Assembly: GCA_023395695.1 (NCBI GenBank) | Contig: JAEWYJ010000190.1 | Span: forward strand, 1-6,806 | Reading direction: 5' to 3' | DNA: 6,806 bases | Origin: Bacillota bacterium | GTDB lineage: Bacteria > Bacillota > Clostridia > Oscillospirales > Ruminococcaceae | Shown: one piece after another, positions 1 to 5,621 of the stretch | Layout of the letters: every line of letters begins with the position of its first letter | How positions within the stretch are numbered: position 1 is the stretch's first letter | Notes under the pieces: generated by a model | Told to the model about the DNA's origin: nothing | The model's input: only the letters and a program-made list of their open reading frames with translations | Databases searched by the model: none | Translations under genes and position numbers: made by a program

Positions 1-293
1 CAGAAAACAAGCTCCCAATTGAAGCGCTCTTCCCGCGTGTTGTAGTCCACCGGAATACCGCGGCCAAAGTCCTCGCATTCAATAGAGCCGTCCGCATAGC
101 GCGTGAGTATGATCTTATTGCCGTAGCCCTCGCGCGCCTCATCAATTGAGTTTGAAAAAATCTCGAATACGGCATGCTGGCAGCCATCCAGACCGTCCGA
201 ACCGAAAATAACCGCCGGGCGCTTGCGCACACGGTCGGCTCCTTTAAGCGAGGTGATGCTTTCGTTGGTATATCCCGAAGCAGGCTTCGTCAT
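1..293 (-). CDS. GyrB/ParE-like type IIA topoisomerase B subunit, N-terminal part (truncated by window edge)
   Basis: The first 97 residues of an ATPase subunit of a DNA gyrase/topoisomerase IV-type enzyme, which passes one DNA duplex through another using ATP. The GHKL ATPase fold is recognisable. It has an LKGADRVRKRP stretch (about residues 16-26, compare LEGLEAVRKRP in GyrB), EIFSNSIDEA (44-53) carrying the expected catalytic Glu44 and Mg-binding Asn48, and EDFGRGIPVD (74-83) carrying the adenine-contacting Asp75. Several normally fixed positions differ: RKRPAVIFG replaces RKRPGMYIG, Ser replaces Asp before Asn48, and Phe replaces Asp/Asn in the DxGRGIP motif. This fits a divergent paralogue of the kind seen in Clostridia beside the housekeeping gyrB, but gyrase versus topo IV cannot be settled from this fragment. 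ATG start at 293 is supported by an AGGAGGGG site 7 nt upstream. The rest of the gene and any A-subunit partner lie outside the window. Confidence 0.88.
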   Translation of the reverse strand, partial: MTKPASGYTNESITSLKGADRVRKRPAVIFGSDGLDGCQHAVFEIFSNSIDEAREGYGNKIILTRYADGSIECEDFGRGIPVDYNTREERFNWELVF

Positions 294-300
294 AAATTTC

Positions 301-308
301 CCCCTCCT
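301..308 (-). promoter_or_regulatory. Ribosome binding site of the GyrB/ParE-like gene
   Basis: On the minus strand this reads AGGAGGGG, close to a perfect Shine-Dalgarno match, 7 nt before the ATG at 293. It fixes the start of the topoisomerase gene; no other in-frame start upstream has comparable support. Confidence 0.8.
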
Positions 309-341
309 GCATAGTTGTCGTAAATAATATTGTTCAAAGGG

Positions 342-370
342 GCCTGCCCGCAAACCGCCTGCGGCAGGCG
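342..370 (-). other. Competing hairpins in the leader of the GyrB/ParE-like gene
   Basis: Two mutually exclusive inverted repeats lie in the presumed 5' untranslated RNA. One pairs GCCTGCC (342-348) with GGCAGGC (363-369). The other is a near-perfect palindrome, CGCCTGC (356-362) with GCAGGCG (364-370). Both use the same GCAGGC bases, so only one can form. No T-run follows, so neither looks like an intrinsic terminator. A regulatory role in translation or mRNA stability is possible but is inference. Confidence 0.4.
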
Positions 371-427
371 TGTAGCGGAGAGGAAGGTTGCCCCCAAAAG
401 CTTGTCTGCCGGCGCGATAACGGTATA

Positions 428-456
428 AGCATAGCATATCCCCTTAAACGTTTAAA
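428..456 (-). promoter_or_regulatory. Candidate promoter for the GyrB/ParE-like gene, with overlapping palindrome
   Basis: Read on the minus strand there is an extended -10, TGC-TATGCT (hexamer at 428-433), spaced 17 nt from a weak -35, TTTAAA (451-456). A better -35 hexamer, TTGACT (460-465), is present but sits 21 nt from the nearest -10-like hexamer (433-438). The 12-bp perfect palindrome TTAAACGTTTAA (444-455) overlaps the -35 and could be an operator or chance. Transcription would start near 421, giving a leader of about 128 nt. Neither hexamer is close to consensus, so the call is tentative. Confidence 0.33.
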
Positions 457-463
457 AACAGTC

Positions 464-486
464 AAAATAAAGCGCAGAAGCTGCGC
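464..486 (-). terminator. Intrinsic terminator (minus strand)
   Basis: On the minus strand the stem GCGCAG-CTT-CTGCGC (472-486) is followed at once by TTTATTTTG, the arrangement of a Rho-independent terminator. It lies about 150 nt beyond the stop codon of the small gene at 638-949 and just upstream of the candidate promoter of the topoisomerase gene, so it probably separates the two transcription units. Rest of the gene-free stretch 294-637: between 487 and 637 I see only a weak CCGGCA/TGCCGG hairpin (597-614), with no coding signal. Confidence 0.55.
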
Positions 487-637
487 CTTAGTTTATTCTA
501 GCTGGAAATCGCTGCATTTGTCAAGCGGGCCGTGATGTGGCGCGTCTGTCCATGGCTTAAGGATATAATTTTGCAGCCGATAAAAAAATTGTCGGGCCGG
601 CAGCAGATTGCCGGTAGCCTATTGATAAATCTGAAAT

Positions 638-949
638 TTACCAGCTTTTGCGCTTATTGATTTCACTTATCCTAAGGACAAAGTCCAAATTGACAACATC
701 GGTGGAATTTTTAGTTTCCAACAATAGCGCATTGTCAGCAATCTCTTTAATAACACATTTAAATGTACTGTTTATTGTGTATATATAACATTCTTTGCCA
801 ATGAATTTTTTTGCAAATTCAAGCATTTGTAAATTCTCCTCTTTATTTTTTTGCTTAATTATGTTTCTAATAATTTCCCTTTTATTATTTTCTTCAACTA
901 TAATAATAAACAGTGGGACAAATAAAGCAATATATATAGCCGGATTCAA
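638..949 (-). CDS. Small Sm/Hfq-like beta-barrel protein with hydrophobic N-terminus (hypothetical)
   Basis: A 103-residue protein if read from the TTG at 949. Residues 4-18 (AIYIALFVPLFIIIV) form one membrane segment, followed by a Lys/Arg/Asn-rich linker (21-39). A compact domain runs from about 43 to 97: IGKECYIYTINSTFKCVIKEI, then ADNALLLE, then VVNLDFVLRI. This pattern of short beta strands resembles the Sm/LSm/Hfq barrel (compare RGVVKGFDNFTVLLE in Hfq), with Cys65 where Sm1 usually has Gly. I recall short Clostridia hypothetical proteins with this look but cannot assign a family name. The start is uncertain. A TGA lies two codons upstream of the TTG, which has only a weak GGGAAG site. 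An internal ATG (826, Met42) has a strong AGGAG and would give a 62-residue soluble form. The gene is markedly AT-rich and Asn/Lys/Ile-rich compared with recG. Confidence 0.7.
   Translation of the reverse strand: MNPAIYIALFVPLFIIIVEENNKREIIRNIIKQKNKEENLQMLEFAKKFIGKECYIYTINSTFKCVIKEIADNALLLETKNSTDVVNLDFVLRISEINKRKSW
836..844 (-). promoter_or_regulatory. Internal Shine-Dalgarno favouring a shorter start in the Sm-like gene
   Basis: The minus strand reads AAAGAGGAG here, with the AGGAG core 9 nt before an in-frame ATG at 826. This is a much better ribosome binding site than that of the TTG at 949. It either marks the true start of a 62-residue protein or allows two products from one gene. It could also be incidental, since it encodes Lys-Glu-Glu in the longer frame. 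Confidence 0.5.
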
Positions 950-1003
950 AATTCACACTTCCCACCCAATATCAATAAGGCGCTGTTTGGACCGCACAAC
1001 AAA

Positions 1004-1032
1004 TTTTTATCGAACAGCAGAACGTCATGCAA
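1004..1032 (-). promoter_or_regulatory. Candidate promoter for the Sm-like gene
   Basis: On the minus strand a -35-like TTGCAT (1027-1032) is separated by 17 nt from a -10-like TAAAAA (1004-1009). It lies in the 146-nt gap between the recG stop and the small gene, about 55-60 nt before the TTG start. I see no terminator in this gap, so read-through from recG is also possible. Confidence 0.3.
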
Positions 1033-1095
1033 TATGATGCGACAGCACATTTGATTTACAGAACGCCCCACACGGTACACACCTATTTAAAACTT

Positions 1096-3159
1096 CTAAT
1101 TGGGTCGCTCGCCCACCTGCGCAATCAACCGCCGGACGCCCTGCGCAATACCGGCATGTGAAGTGCTGCTTAAATCGGGATCCTCTCGCAGCAACGCCGC
1201 CGCTTCCTGTTGCGCCTTTGAAAAGAGCGCGGCATCCTGTGCCAGATCGGCATTTTCAAGCCCCGGCAGACCGTGCTGCCGTGCCCCCAGAATATCGCCC
1301 GGCCCGCGCAACCGCAGATCCTCCTCGGCGATGCGAAAGCCGTCGTTTGTGGCGGTAATGGCCGCCAGTCGCTCGGCGGTGGGCTGGCTTTTGGAATCGG
1401 TCACAAGAATGCAATATGCACTGTGTCGGCCGCGCCCGACCCGTCCCCGCAGCTGGTGCAGCTGAGAAAGCCCGAAGCGCTCTGCGTTTTCAATCAGCAT
1501 CACCGCGGCGTTGGGAACGTCCACCCCGACCTCAATGACCGTGGTGGAAACAAGCAGCTGTAGCTCGCCCGATACAAAGCGCGCCATGACCCGTTCCTTG
1601 TCGGCGGACTTCATTTTGCCGTGCAGCAGCCCGACGGCATAGGCTTTAAACGCGCCCTCAGCAAGCGCTTTGGCATAGTCCTCTGCGGCGTGCAGCGGCG
1701 GGCCCGGCAACGCTTGCTGATCCTCCTCCTGTGTGCCCACCAGCGGACAGACAATATAAGCCTGCCTGCCCTCATCAAGGCGCTGGCGTATAAAGCCGAA
1801 CGCGCGCTCCCGCTTGGCCGAATCGATGCGGTAGGTTGCCACCGGCATTCTGCCGGGTGGTAGCTCTTTAATCAGCGAGACGTCGAGGTCGCCGTATAAA
1901 ATCAGCGACAGCGTGCGCGGTATTGGTGTAGCGCTCATCACCAGTGTGTGCGCCGCTTCGCCCTTGGCCGTGAGCGCGGCGCGCTGCGCTACGCCGAACC
2001 GGTGCTGCTCGTCGGTGATAACCAGACCAAGCGACGCGAATTCGGTGCTGCCTGACAGCAGTGCGTGGGTACCGACAATGACGTTGCATTCGCCCGAAGC
2101 AATCTGTGCATTCTGTGTGCGCCGTGCCGCCGCCTTGAGCGAGCCGGTCACCAATGCAACACGAATGCCAAAGGGCGAGAGCATCTGTGTGAGCGTTTTA
2201 CAGTGCTGCTCCGCCAGCAGCTCGGTGGGAGCCATCAGTGCGGTCTGACGGCGATTCTGCCACAGCATATAGGCGGCGCCCGCCGCCACAAGCGTTTTGC
2301 CGGAGCCAACGTCGCCCTGAATAAGACGGTTCATCACGGTTCCCGCAGCTAAATCGCGCCGGATATCGTCAATTGCTGCCAGCTGCCCTCTGGTCGGCGC
2401 AAAGGGGAGACTGTCCCAGAAGGCCTGAAGGTCGCCCGGCTTTAGCGGCGTTGCTTCCCGGCTGACACGTGAGGAGCGCAGCCGCAGCATGGCTGCCGAA
2501 AAAACCAGCAGCTCCTCAAACAGAATGCGTTCGCGTGCCGCTTCGCATTGCAAAAGCGACTCCGGCGCATGTACCATGCGGATGGCTGCATCCAGCTCCG
2601 GCAGGCCGGCACGCGCTCGCAACGCCTGCGGCAGCGTATCCGGTACCGGTTCCGACAGGGCGGCTATCGCCCGCTGGACATCCTGCGCCACCATGCGGGA
2701 TGACAAACCTGCGCAGACCGAATACACCGGCATCAGTCGCCCCAGCCACCGCTCCGGCAGAATCTGCGGCGCACTGATCTCCCGTTTGAGCAGCGTGCCG
2801 CTCATAACGCCGTAAAACAGATAGCTTTGTCCCGTTTTAAGGGCATCCACTGCGAATCTGGTGTTGAAAAAGGTGAGCAGCAGTGTTTCTTCGCCATCAC
2901 CGGCCTCCACCTTAAAAACAGACAGACCTTTTCGGATGCGCTGCTCGCGCGACTTTTTAAACACCTCGGCGCGCACGACGCAGGGCTTGCCAATTTCGCA
3001 CCGCGCAATGGGAGAGACCTGAGTCAGGTCGACATAGCTGCGCGGCAGGTGCAGCAGAAGACGCCGCACATTGTCGATATCGATCTTTCGGTAAAGCAGC
3101 GCCTTTTTGTCCCCGATACCGCTGATCCTGGTGATATCGTCCTCCAAGGCCAGTCCCAT
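1096..3159 (-). CDS. recG: ATP-dependent DNA helicase RecG
   Basis: A full-length RecG (687 residues, the usual size), the superfamily 2 helicase that reverses stalled replication forks and drives branch migration of Holliday junctions in the cytoplasm. An N-terminal helix-hairpin-helix-like ISGIGDKKA and an OB-fold wedge domain (roughly residues 50-135) precede the motor. The motor shows Walker A GDVGSGKT (282-289), the DEQH box (383-386, ITDEQHRFGVAQR), MSATPIPRT (408-416) and the motif VI-type QLRGRVGRGR (569-578). The RecG-typical LRLRGPGDILGARQHG tail follows. I chose the ATG at 3159 because GGGAGG (3167-3172) sits 7 nt before it; an ATG six codons earlier (3177) has no good site and overlaps that signal. 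The stop is TAG, followed two codons later by TAA. It follows the zinc-ribbon gene by 49 nt and is probably co-transcribed with it. Confidence 0.97.
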   Translation of the reverse strand: MGLALEDDITRISGIGDKKALLYRKIDIDNVRRLLLHLPRSYVDLTQVSPIARCEIGKPCVVRAEVFKKSREQRIRKGLSVFKVEAGDGEETLLLTFFNTRFAVDALKTGQSYLFYGVMSGTLLKREISAPQILPERWLGRLMPVYSVCAGLSSRMVAQDVQRAIAALSEPVPDTLPQALRARAGLPELDAAIRMVHAPESLLQCEAARERILFEELLVFSAAMLRLRSSRVSREATPLKPGDLQAFWDSLPFAPTRGQLAAIDDIRRDLAAGTVMNRLIQGDVGSGKTLVAAGAAYMLWQNRRQTALMAPTELLAEQHCKTLTQMLSPFGIRVALVTGSLKAAARRTQNAQIASGECNVIVGTHALLSGSTEFASLGLVITDEQHRFGVAQRAALTAKGEAAHTLVMSATPIPRTLSLILYGDLDVSLIKELPPGRMPVATYRIDSAKRERAFGFIRQRLDEGRQAYIVCPLVGTQEEDQQALPGPPLHAAEDYAKALAEGAFKAYAVGLLHGKMKSADKERVMARFVSGELQLLVSTTVIEVGVDVPNAAVMLIENAERFGLSQLHQLRGRVGRGRHSAYCILVTDSKSQPTAERLAAITATNDGFRIAEEDLRLRGPGDILGARQHGLPGLENADLAQDAALFSKAQQEAAALLREDPDLSSTSHAGIAQGVRRLIAQVGERPN

Positions 3160-3166
3160 TTTAAGC

Positions 3167-3172
3167 CCTCCC
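3167..3172 (-). promoter_or_regulatory. Ribosome binding site that decides the recG start
   Basis: The minus strand reads GGGAGG, 7 nt ahead of the ATG at 3159. It lies inside the six-codon extension that would result from starting at 3177, and so argues for the shorter protein. Confidence 0.7.
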
Positions 3173-3208
3173 TTCATCCGTCCGCTTTATTTATTGCCTT
3201 AAACGGGT

Positions 3209-3541
3209 CTATTCATGCCCGGTGTCGCGGTTTTTGGCTTCGCCATAGCATTTGACACAAAGCTCTTGGCCTTTATAGGTCACGAACACCGCTATGCCGC
3301 AGCCGGGTGTCGCACAAATTTTATCCGGGTTGGTCACCAGGTGTTCTTTTTCAGGGGAGCTTGCTTTCTCCGGCGGTTGCCCCTCGTTGGCGCTCTCGGG
3401 TTGCGGGATTACTTCCGCTTTTGCGGCGACCTGATCTTTCCAAATGTTTTTAATACCGCGACCGGACAGCCATTCATATGCCCCGCCTGCCAGAATACCG
3501 GCCACAAATACAAATGCTAATACTGATATCACTTTTTTCAC
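3209..3541 (-). CDS. Membrane-anchored protein with C-terminal four-cysteine zinc-ribbon-like motif (hypothetical)
   Basis: A 110-residue protein of unknown function. It opens with MKK and a hydrophobic segment (about residues 4-22), which predicts a signal anchor with the rest outside the cytoplasm. A Pro/Glu/Lys/Ser-rich, probably disordered linker covers about 40-70. The tail holds C76-X4-C81 and C95-X2-C98, separated by an aromatic/Gly stretch (VFVTYKGQELC), the spacing of a small zinc ribbon or treble-clef knuckle. No signal-peptidase I or lipobox site is obvious. The start is GTG at 3541, backed by GAGGTG (3549-3554) 7 nt upstream; no ATG is available. It lies 49 nt before recG in the same direction and probably heads that operon, though no functional link to DNA repair is implied. 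The family is not recognised. Confidence 0.75.
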   Translation of the reverse strand: MKKVISVLAFVFVAGILAGGAYEWLSGRGIKNIWKDQVAAKAEVIPQPESANEGQPPEKASSPEKEHLVTNPDKICATPGCGIAVFVTYKGQELCVKCYGEAKNRDTGHE

Positions 3542-3609
3542 TTACAGGCACCTCAATTTAATGATATTGTAACTGATTTAACAGCACAACTGCTAAACAT
3601 TGCATCTAT

Positions 3610-3638
3610 ATTTTACATGATTTGCCTAATAAGAGCAA
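3610..3638 (-). promoter_or_regulatory. Candidate promoter for the zinc-ribbon protein-recG operon
   Basis: On the minus strand, TTGCTC (-35, 3633-3638) and TAAAAT (-10, 3610-3615) are separated by exactly 17 nt. Transcription would begin near 3603, about 60 nt before the GTG start at 3541. The -10 matches consensus at five of six positions; the -35 is weak. It is divergent from the tRNA promoter about 100 bp away. Confidence 0.45.
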
Positions 3639-3739
3639 CATAGCAATCTATAAATTTTTAGCCTTTTCAGCAAACAGTTGCATTTCTCGGGGGATTGCCG
3701 CCTTCTAAAATCAAATATCCAATAATTTTTTGTAGCTTA

Positions 3740-3768
3740 TTGACAAACGCTTCTGCAGTTGATATACT
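3740..3768 (+). promoter_or_regulatory. Promoter of the tRNA-Lys gene
   Basis: A perfect TTGACA (-35, 3740-3745) and TATACT (-10, 3763-3768) are separated by 17 nt, with a TGA extended -10 in front of the hexamer. Start of transcription is expected near 3775, leaving a leader of only about 9 nt before the tRNA. This is a strong vegetative sigma-70/sigma-A promoter, as expected for a stable RNA gene. Confidence 0.85.
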
Positions 3769-3783
3769 GTACAAGCATCATTT

Positions 3784-3859
3784 GAGCCACTAGCTCAGTT
3801 GGCAGAGCATTTGACTTTTAATCAAAGGGTCCGGGGTTCGAATCCCCGGTGGCTCACCA
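3784..3859 (+). tRNA. tRNA-Lys (anticodon TTT), CCA encoded
   Basis: A complete 76-nt cloverleaf. The acceptor stem is GAGCCAC (3784-3790) with GTGGCTC (3849-3855). The D arm is GCTC/GAGC, the anticodon stem TTTGA/TCAAA encloses the loop CTTTTAA with anticodon TTT, the variable loop is GGGTC, and the T arm CGGGG/CCCCG encloses TTCGAAT. Discriminator A3856 is followed by genomic CCA (3857-3859). It decodes AAA and AAG lysine codons. It is the only plus-strand gene in the window and has its own promoter and terminators. Confidence 0.97.
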
Positions 3860-3865
3860 CCATGT

Positions 3866-3899
3866 AACAGGCAAATTTCGTAAGAAATTTGCCTGTTTT
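3866..3899 (+). terminator. First tandem terminator after tRNA-Lys
   Basis: A perfect 14-bp stem, AACAGGCAAATTTC (3866-3879) with GAAATTTGCCTGTT (3884-3897), encloses the loop GTAA and ends in a TTTT run (3896-3899). It begins 7 nt after the tRNA CCA end, as expected for a single-gene tRNA unit. Confidence 0.8.
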
Positions 3900-3910
3900 A
3901 CAATATAATC

Positions 3911-3940
3911 AACAGGCACTCCATCCGGAGTGCCTGTTTT
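3911..3940 (+). terminator. Second tandem terminator, possibly bidirectional
   Basis: A perfect 12-bp stem, AACAGGCACTCC (3911-3922) with GGAGTGCCTGTT (3927-3938), encloses the loop ATCC and ends in TTTT (3937-3940). It repeats the outer stem ends of the first hairpin (AACAGGCA and TGCCTGTTTT) with a different core. Read on the minus strand it lies 66 nt beyond the stop of the TRAP permease, and the following TTGATTATATT is T-rich but imperfect. It may also end the transporter operon. Nothing else is visible between 3941 and 4004. Confidence 0.75.
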
Positions 3941-4004
3941 GTGTCTGTAGTCTCATTGTACGGCAGATTTTAAACAATTTATAATTTTAAAGGGATGTGC
4001 CCCG

Positions 4005-5606
4005 TCAGGCAGATGCCCGGCGGCGCGCCATGCTGTATTGCCATGCCACCACAAGCGCCAGTATTGCAAAGCCGCCAATGTCGGTCCAAAGTCCGCTGTC
4101 AATCAGCAGCAGCGCCCCTGTAAACAGCATCACGCGCAACACCACATTAATCCGTGCAAACAGGTAGCCCTCCACGGCCGCACCGATCATAAAAACGCCT
4201 ATGCATGCGGCAATCGCCACCCACAGGCCTTCCATAAACGTCGTGTTTATCAGCAATAGCTGAGGCGAATAGACAAACATATACGGCACAATAAAGCCCG
4301 CAATTGAAAGCTTTACAGACTGTAAGCCCGTTTTGACGGCATTACCGCCCGAAAGTCCCGCGGCGGCAAACGCAGCCAGCGCAACAGGGGGCGTAATATT
4401 TGCAAACATGGCAAAGTAGAAGGAGAACAGGTGCGCCGCCATTTCCGAAACCCCCAGCTTTGCCAGCGCGGGTGCAGCAATGGTTGCGGTAATAATGTAC
4501 GCCGGAATAGAGGGCAGGCCCATCCCCAGAATCATGCAGGTAATCATCGAAAAGGCTAAAGTAAAGATCAGGCTTTTTCCGCCCAGCGCAATAATGGCGT
4601 TTGCCATGTTTAAGCCAAAGCCGGTCTTGGAGGAAACGCCGATAATCATGCCGACACAGGCGCAGGCAACGGCAACGGCGACGGTGGACTTGGCGCCCTC
4701 CGCCAGTGAATCCACAATGTCCCAAAAGCGCATGCGGGTGGATTTCCTCAGCATGGATACCAATATGGTGACGATAATGGTGTAAAACGCCGAGAAAATG
4801 ACGGTAGTACCGGAGAAGAACAGCATGAACAGCAAAAAGACAATTGGCAGCAGCAGATGTCCCTGCTCCTTCATAATGGCGCCGGCGCGGGGGAGCTTAT
4901 CCTTGGGAAGCCCCAGCAGCCCGTCCTTGGAGGCGCGAAGCTGTACCTGCACCAGAATACCGGCGTAATACAGCAAGGCGGGAACCGCCGCGCACACAAT
5001 AATTTCGGAATACCGGACACCCAGCATTTCGGCCATAATAAAGGCCGCGGCGCCCATGACGGGCGGCAGAAGCTGGCCGCCTACCGAAGCCGACGACTCG
5101 ACAGCGCCAGCAAACTCGGCCGAATAGCCGGTCTTTTTCATCAGCGGAATGGTAAACGCGCCGGTGGTTACCACGTTGGCAACGGCCGAGCCGTTAATGG
5201 AGCCCAGCAGTCCGGAGGCAATAACCGACACTTTGGCGGGGCCGCCCTTGGTGTGCCCGGCCAGCGCCAGCGAAATATCATTGAAGAACTTACCCATACC
5301 CGACTTGTTCATAACCGCACCAAAAAGGATGAATAAAAAAATATAGCTGGAAGCAACGCTGACCGAGGTGCCGTAAATACCCTCGGTATTGGCAAAAAAG
5401 TGGTTGGAAAGCGCTGTCCAGGTGTAGCCGCGGTGCGCAAACATGCCGGGCAGGCTGCGCCCCCACAGGCCGTAGGCAATAAAGACCAGACTTAAGATCG
5501 GCAACGCCCAGCCGCCGCAGCGTCTGGCCGCCTCCAGCACCAGCACAACGAGCAGCGTCGCCATAAACAAATCCATCTGGTTGGGGTTGCCCGCACGCTC
5601 GACCAC
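4005..5606 (-). CDS. C-terminal fragment of TRAP fused permease (DctM-like channel)
   Basis: The 533-residue remainder of the interrupted permease, from the first GTG after the amber stop. It begins in the family-typical VERAGNP stretch and carries the fourth small-module helix (DLFMATLLVVLVLEAARR). Then comes the DctM-like channel, with SAVANVVTTGAFTIPLMKKT and GGQLLPPVMGAAAFIMAE (about residues 140-193) and the second signature GMGLPSIPAYI further on. About a dozen hydrophobic segments follow one another to an Arg-rich end. No Shine-Dalgarno precedes the GTG at 5606, which lies 15 nt after the TAG, so independent translation looks weak. In most relatives this region is continuous with the preceding fragment. 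Confidence 0.7.
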   Translation of the reverse strand: MVERAGNPNQMDLFMATLLVVLVLEAARRCGGWALPILSLVFIAYGLWGRSLPGMFAHRGYTWTALSNHFFANTEGIYGTSVSVASSYIFLFILFGAVMNKSGMGKFFNDISLALAGHTKGGPAKVSVIASGLLGSINGSAVANVVTTGAFTIPLMKKTGYSAEFAGAVESSASVGGQLLPPVMGAAAFIMAEMLGVRYSEIIVCAAVPALLYYAGILVQVQLRASKDGLLGLPKDKLPRAGAIMKEQGHLLLPIVFLLFMLFFSGTTVIFSAFYTIIVTILVSMLRKSTRMRFWDIVDSLAEGAKSTVAVAVACACVGMIIGVSSKTGFGLNMANAIIALGGKSLIFTLAFSMITCMILGMGLPSIPAYIITATIAAPALAKLGVSEMAAHLFSFYFAMFANITPPVALAAFAAAGLSGGNAVKTGLQSVKLSIAGFIVPYMFVYSPQLLLINTTFMEGLWVAIAACIGVFMIGAAVEGYLFARINVVLRVMLFTGALLLIDSGLWTDIGGFAILALVVAWQYSMARRRASA

Positions 5607-5621
5607 GCCGATAAACTGCGT

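Noticed and set aside
564..569. A perfect TATAAT on the plus strand
   Set aside because: No -35-like hexamer lies 15-19 nt upstream, and there is no plus-strand gene downstream before the tRNA.
597..614. CCGGCA/TGCCGG hairpin as the terminator of the Sm-like gene
   Set aside because: On the minus strand the T-run begins about 10 nt after the stem, too far for a standard intrinsic terminator; the 464-486 hairpin fits better.
795..1037. An 80-codon plus-strand open frame with hydrophobic residues
   Set aside because: It is antisense to the Sm-like gene, has no ribosome binding site, and its hydrophobicity follows from reading the complement of Lys/Asn/Glu-rich codons.
1100..3255. Many plus-strand open frames across recG
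   Set aside because: All are antisense shadows of a GC-rich helicase gene; they are Arg/Pro/Ala-rich, match no family, and lack ribosome binding sites.
3784..3859. tRNA-Lys 3' end as an integration site for a mobile element
   Set aside because: No second copy of the tRNA 3' end and no integrase or phage-like gene is visible in the window.
4857..5336. A 159-codon plus-strand frame inside the permease
   Set aside because: It is antisense to conserved permease sequence, with low-complexity Gly/Asn/His content and no ribosome binding site.
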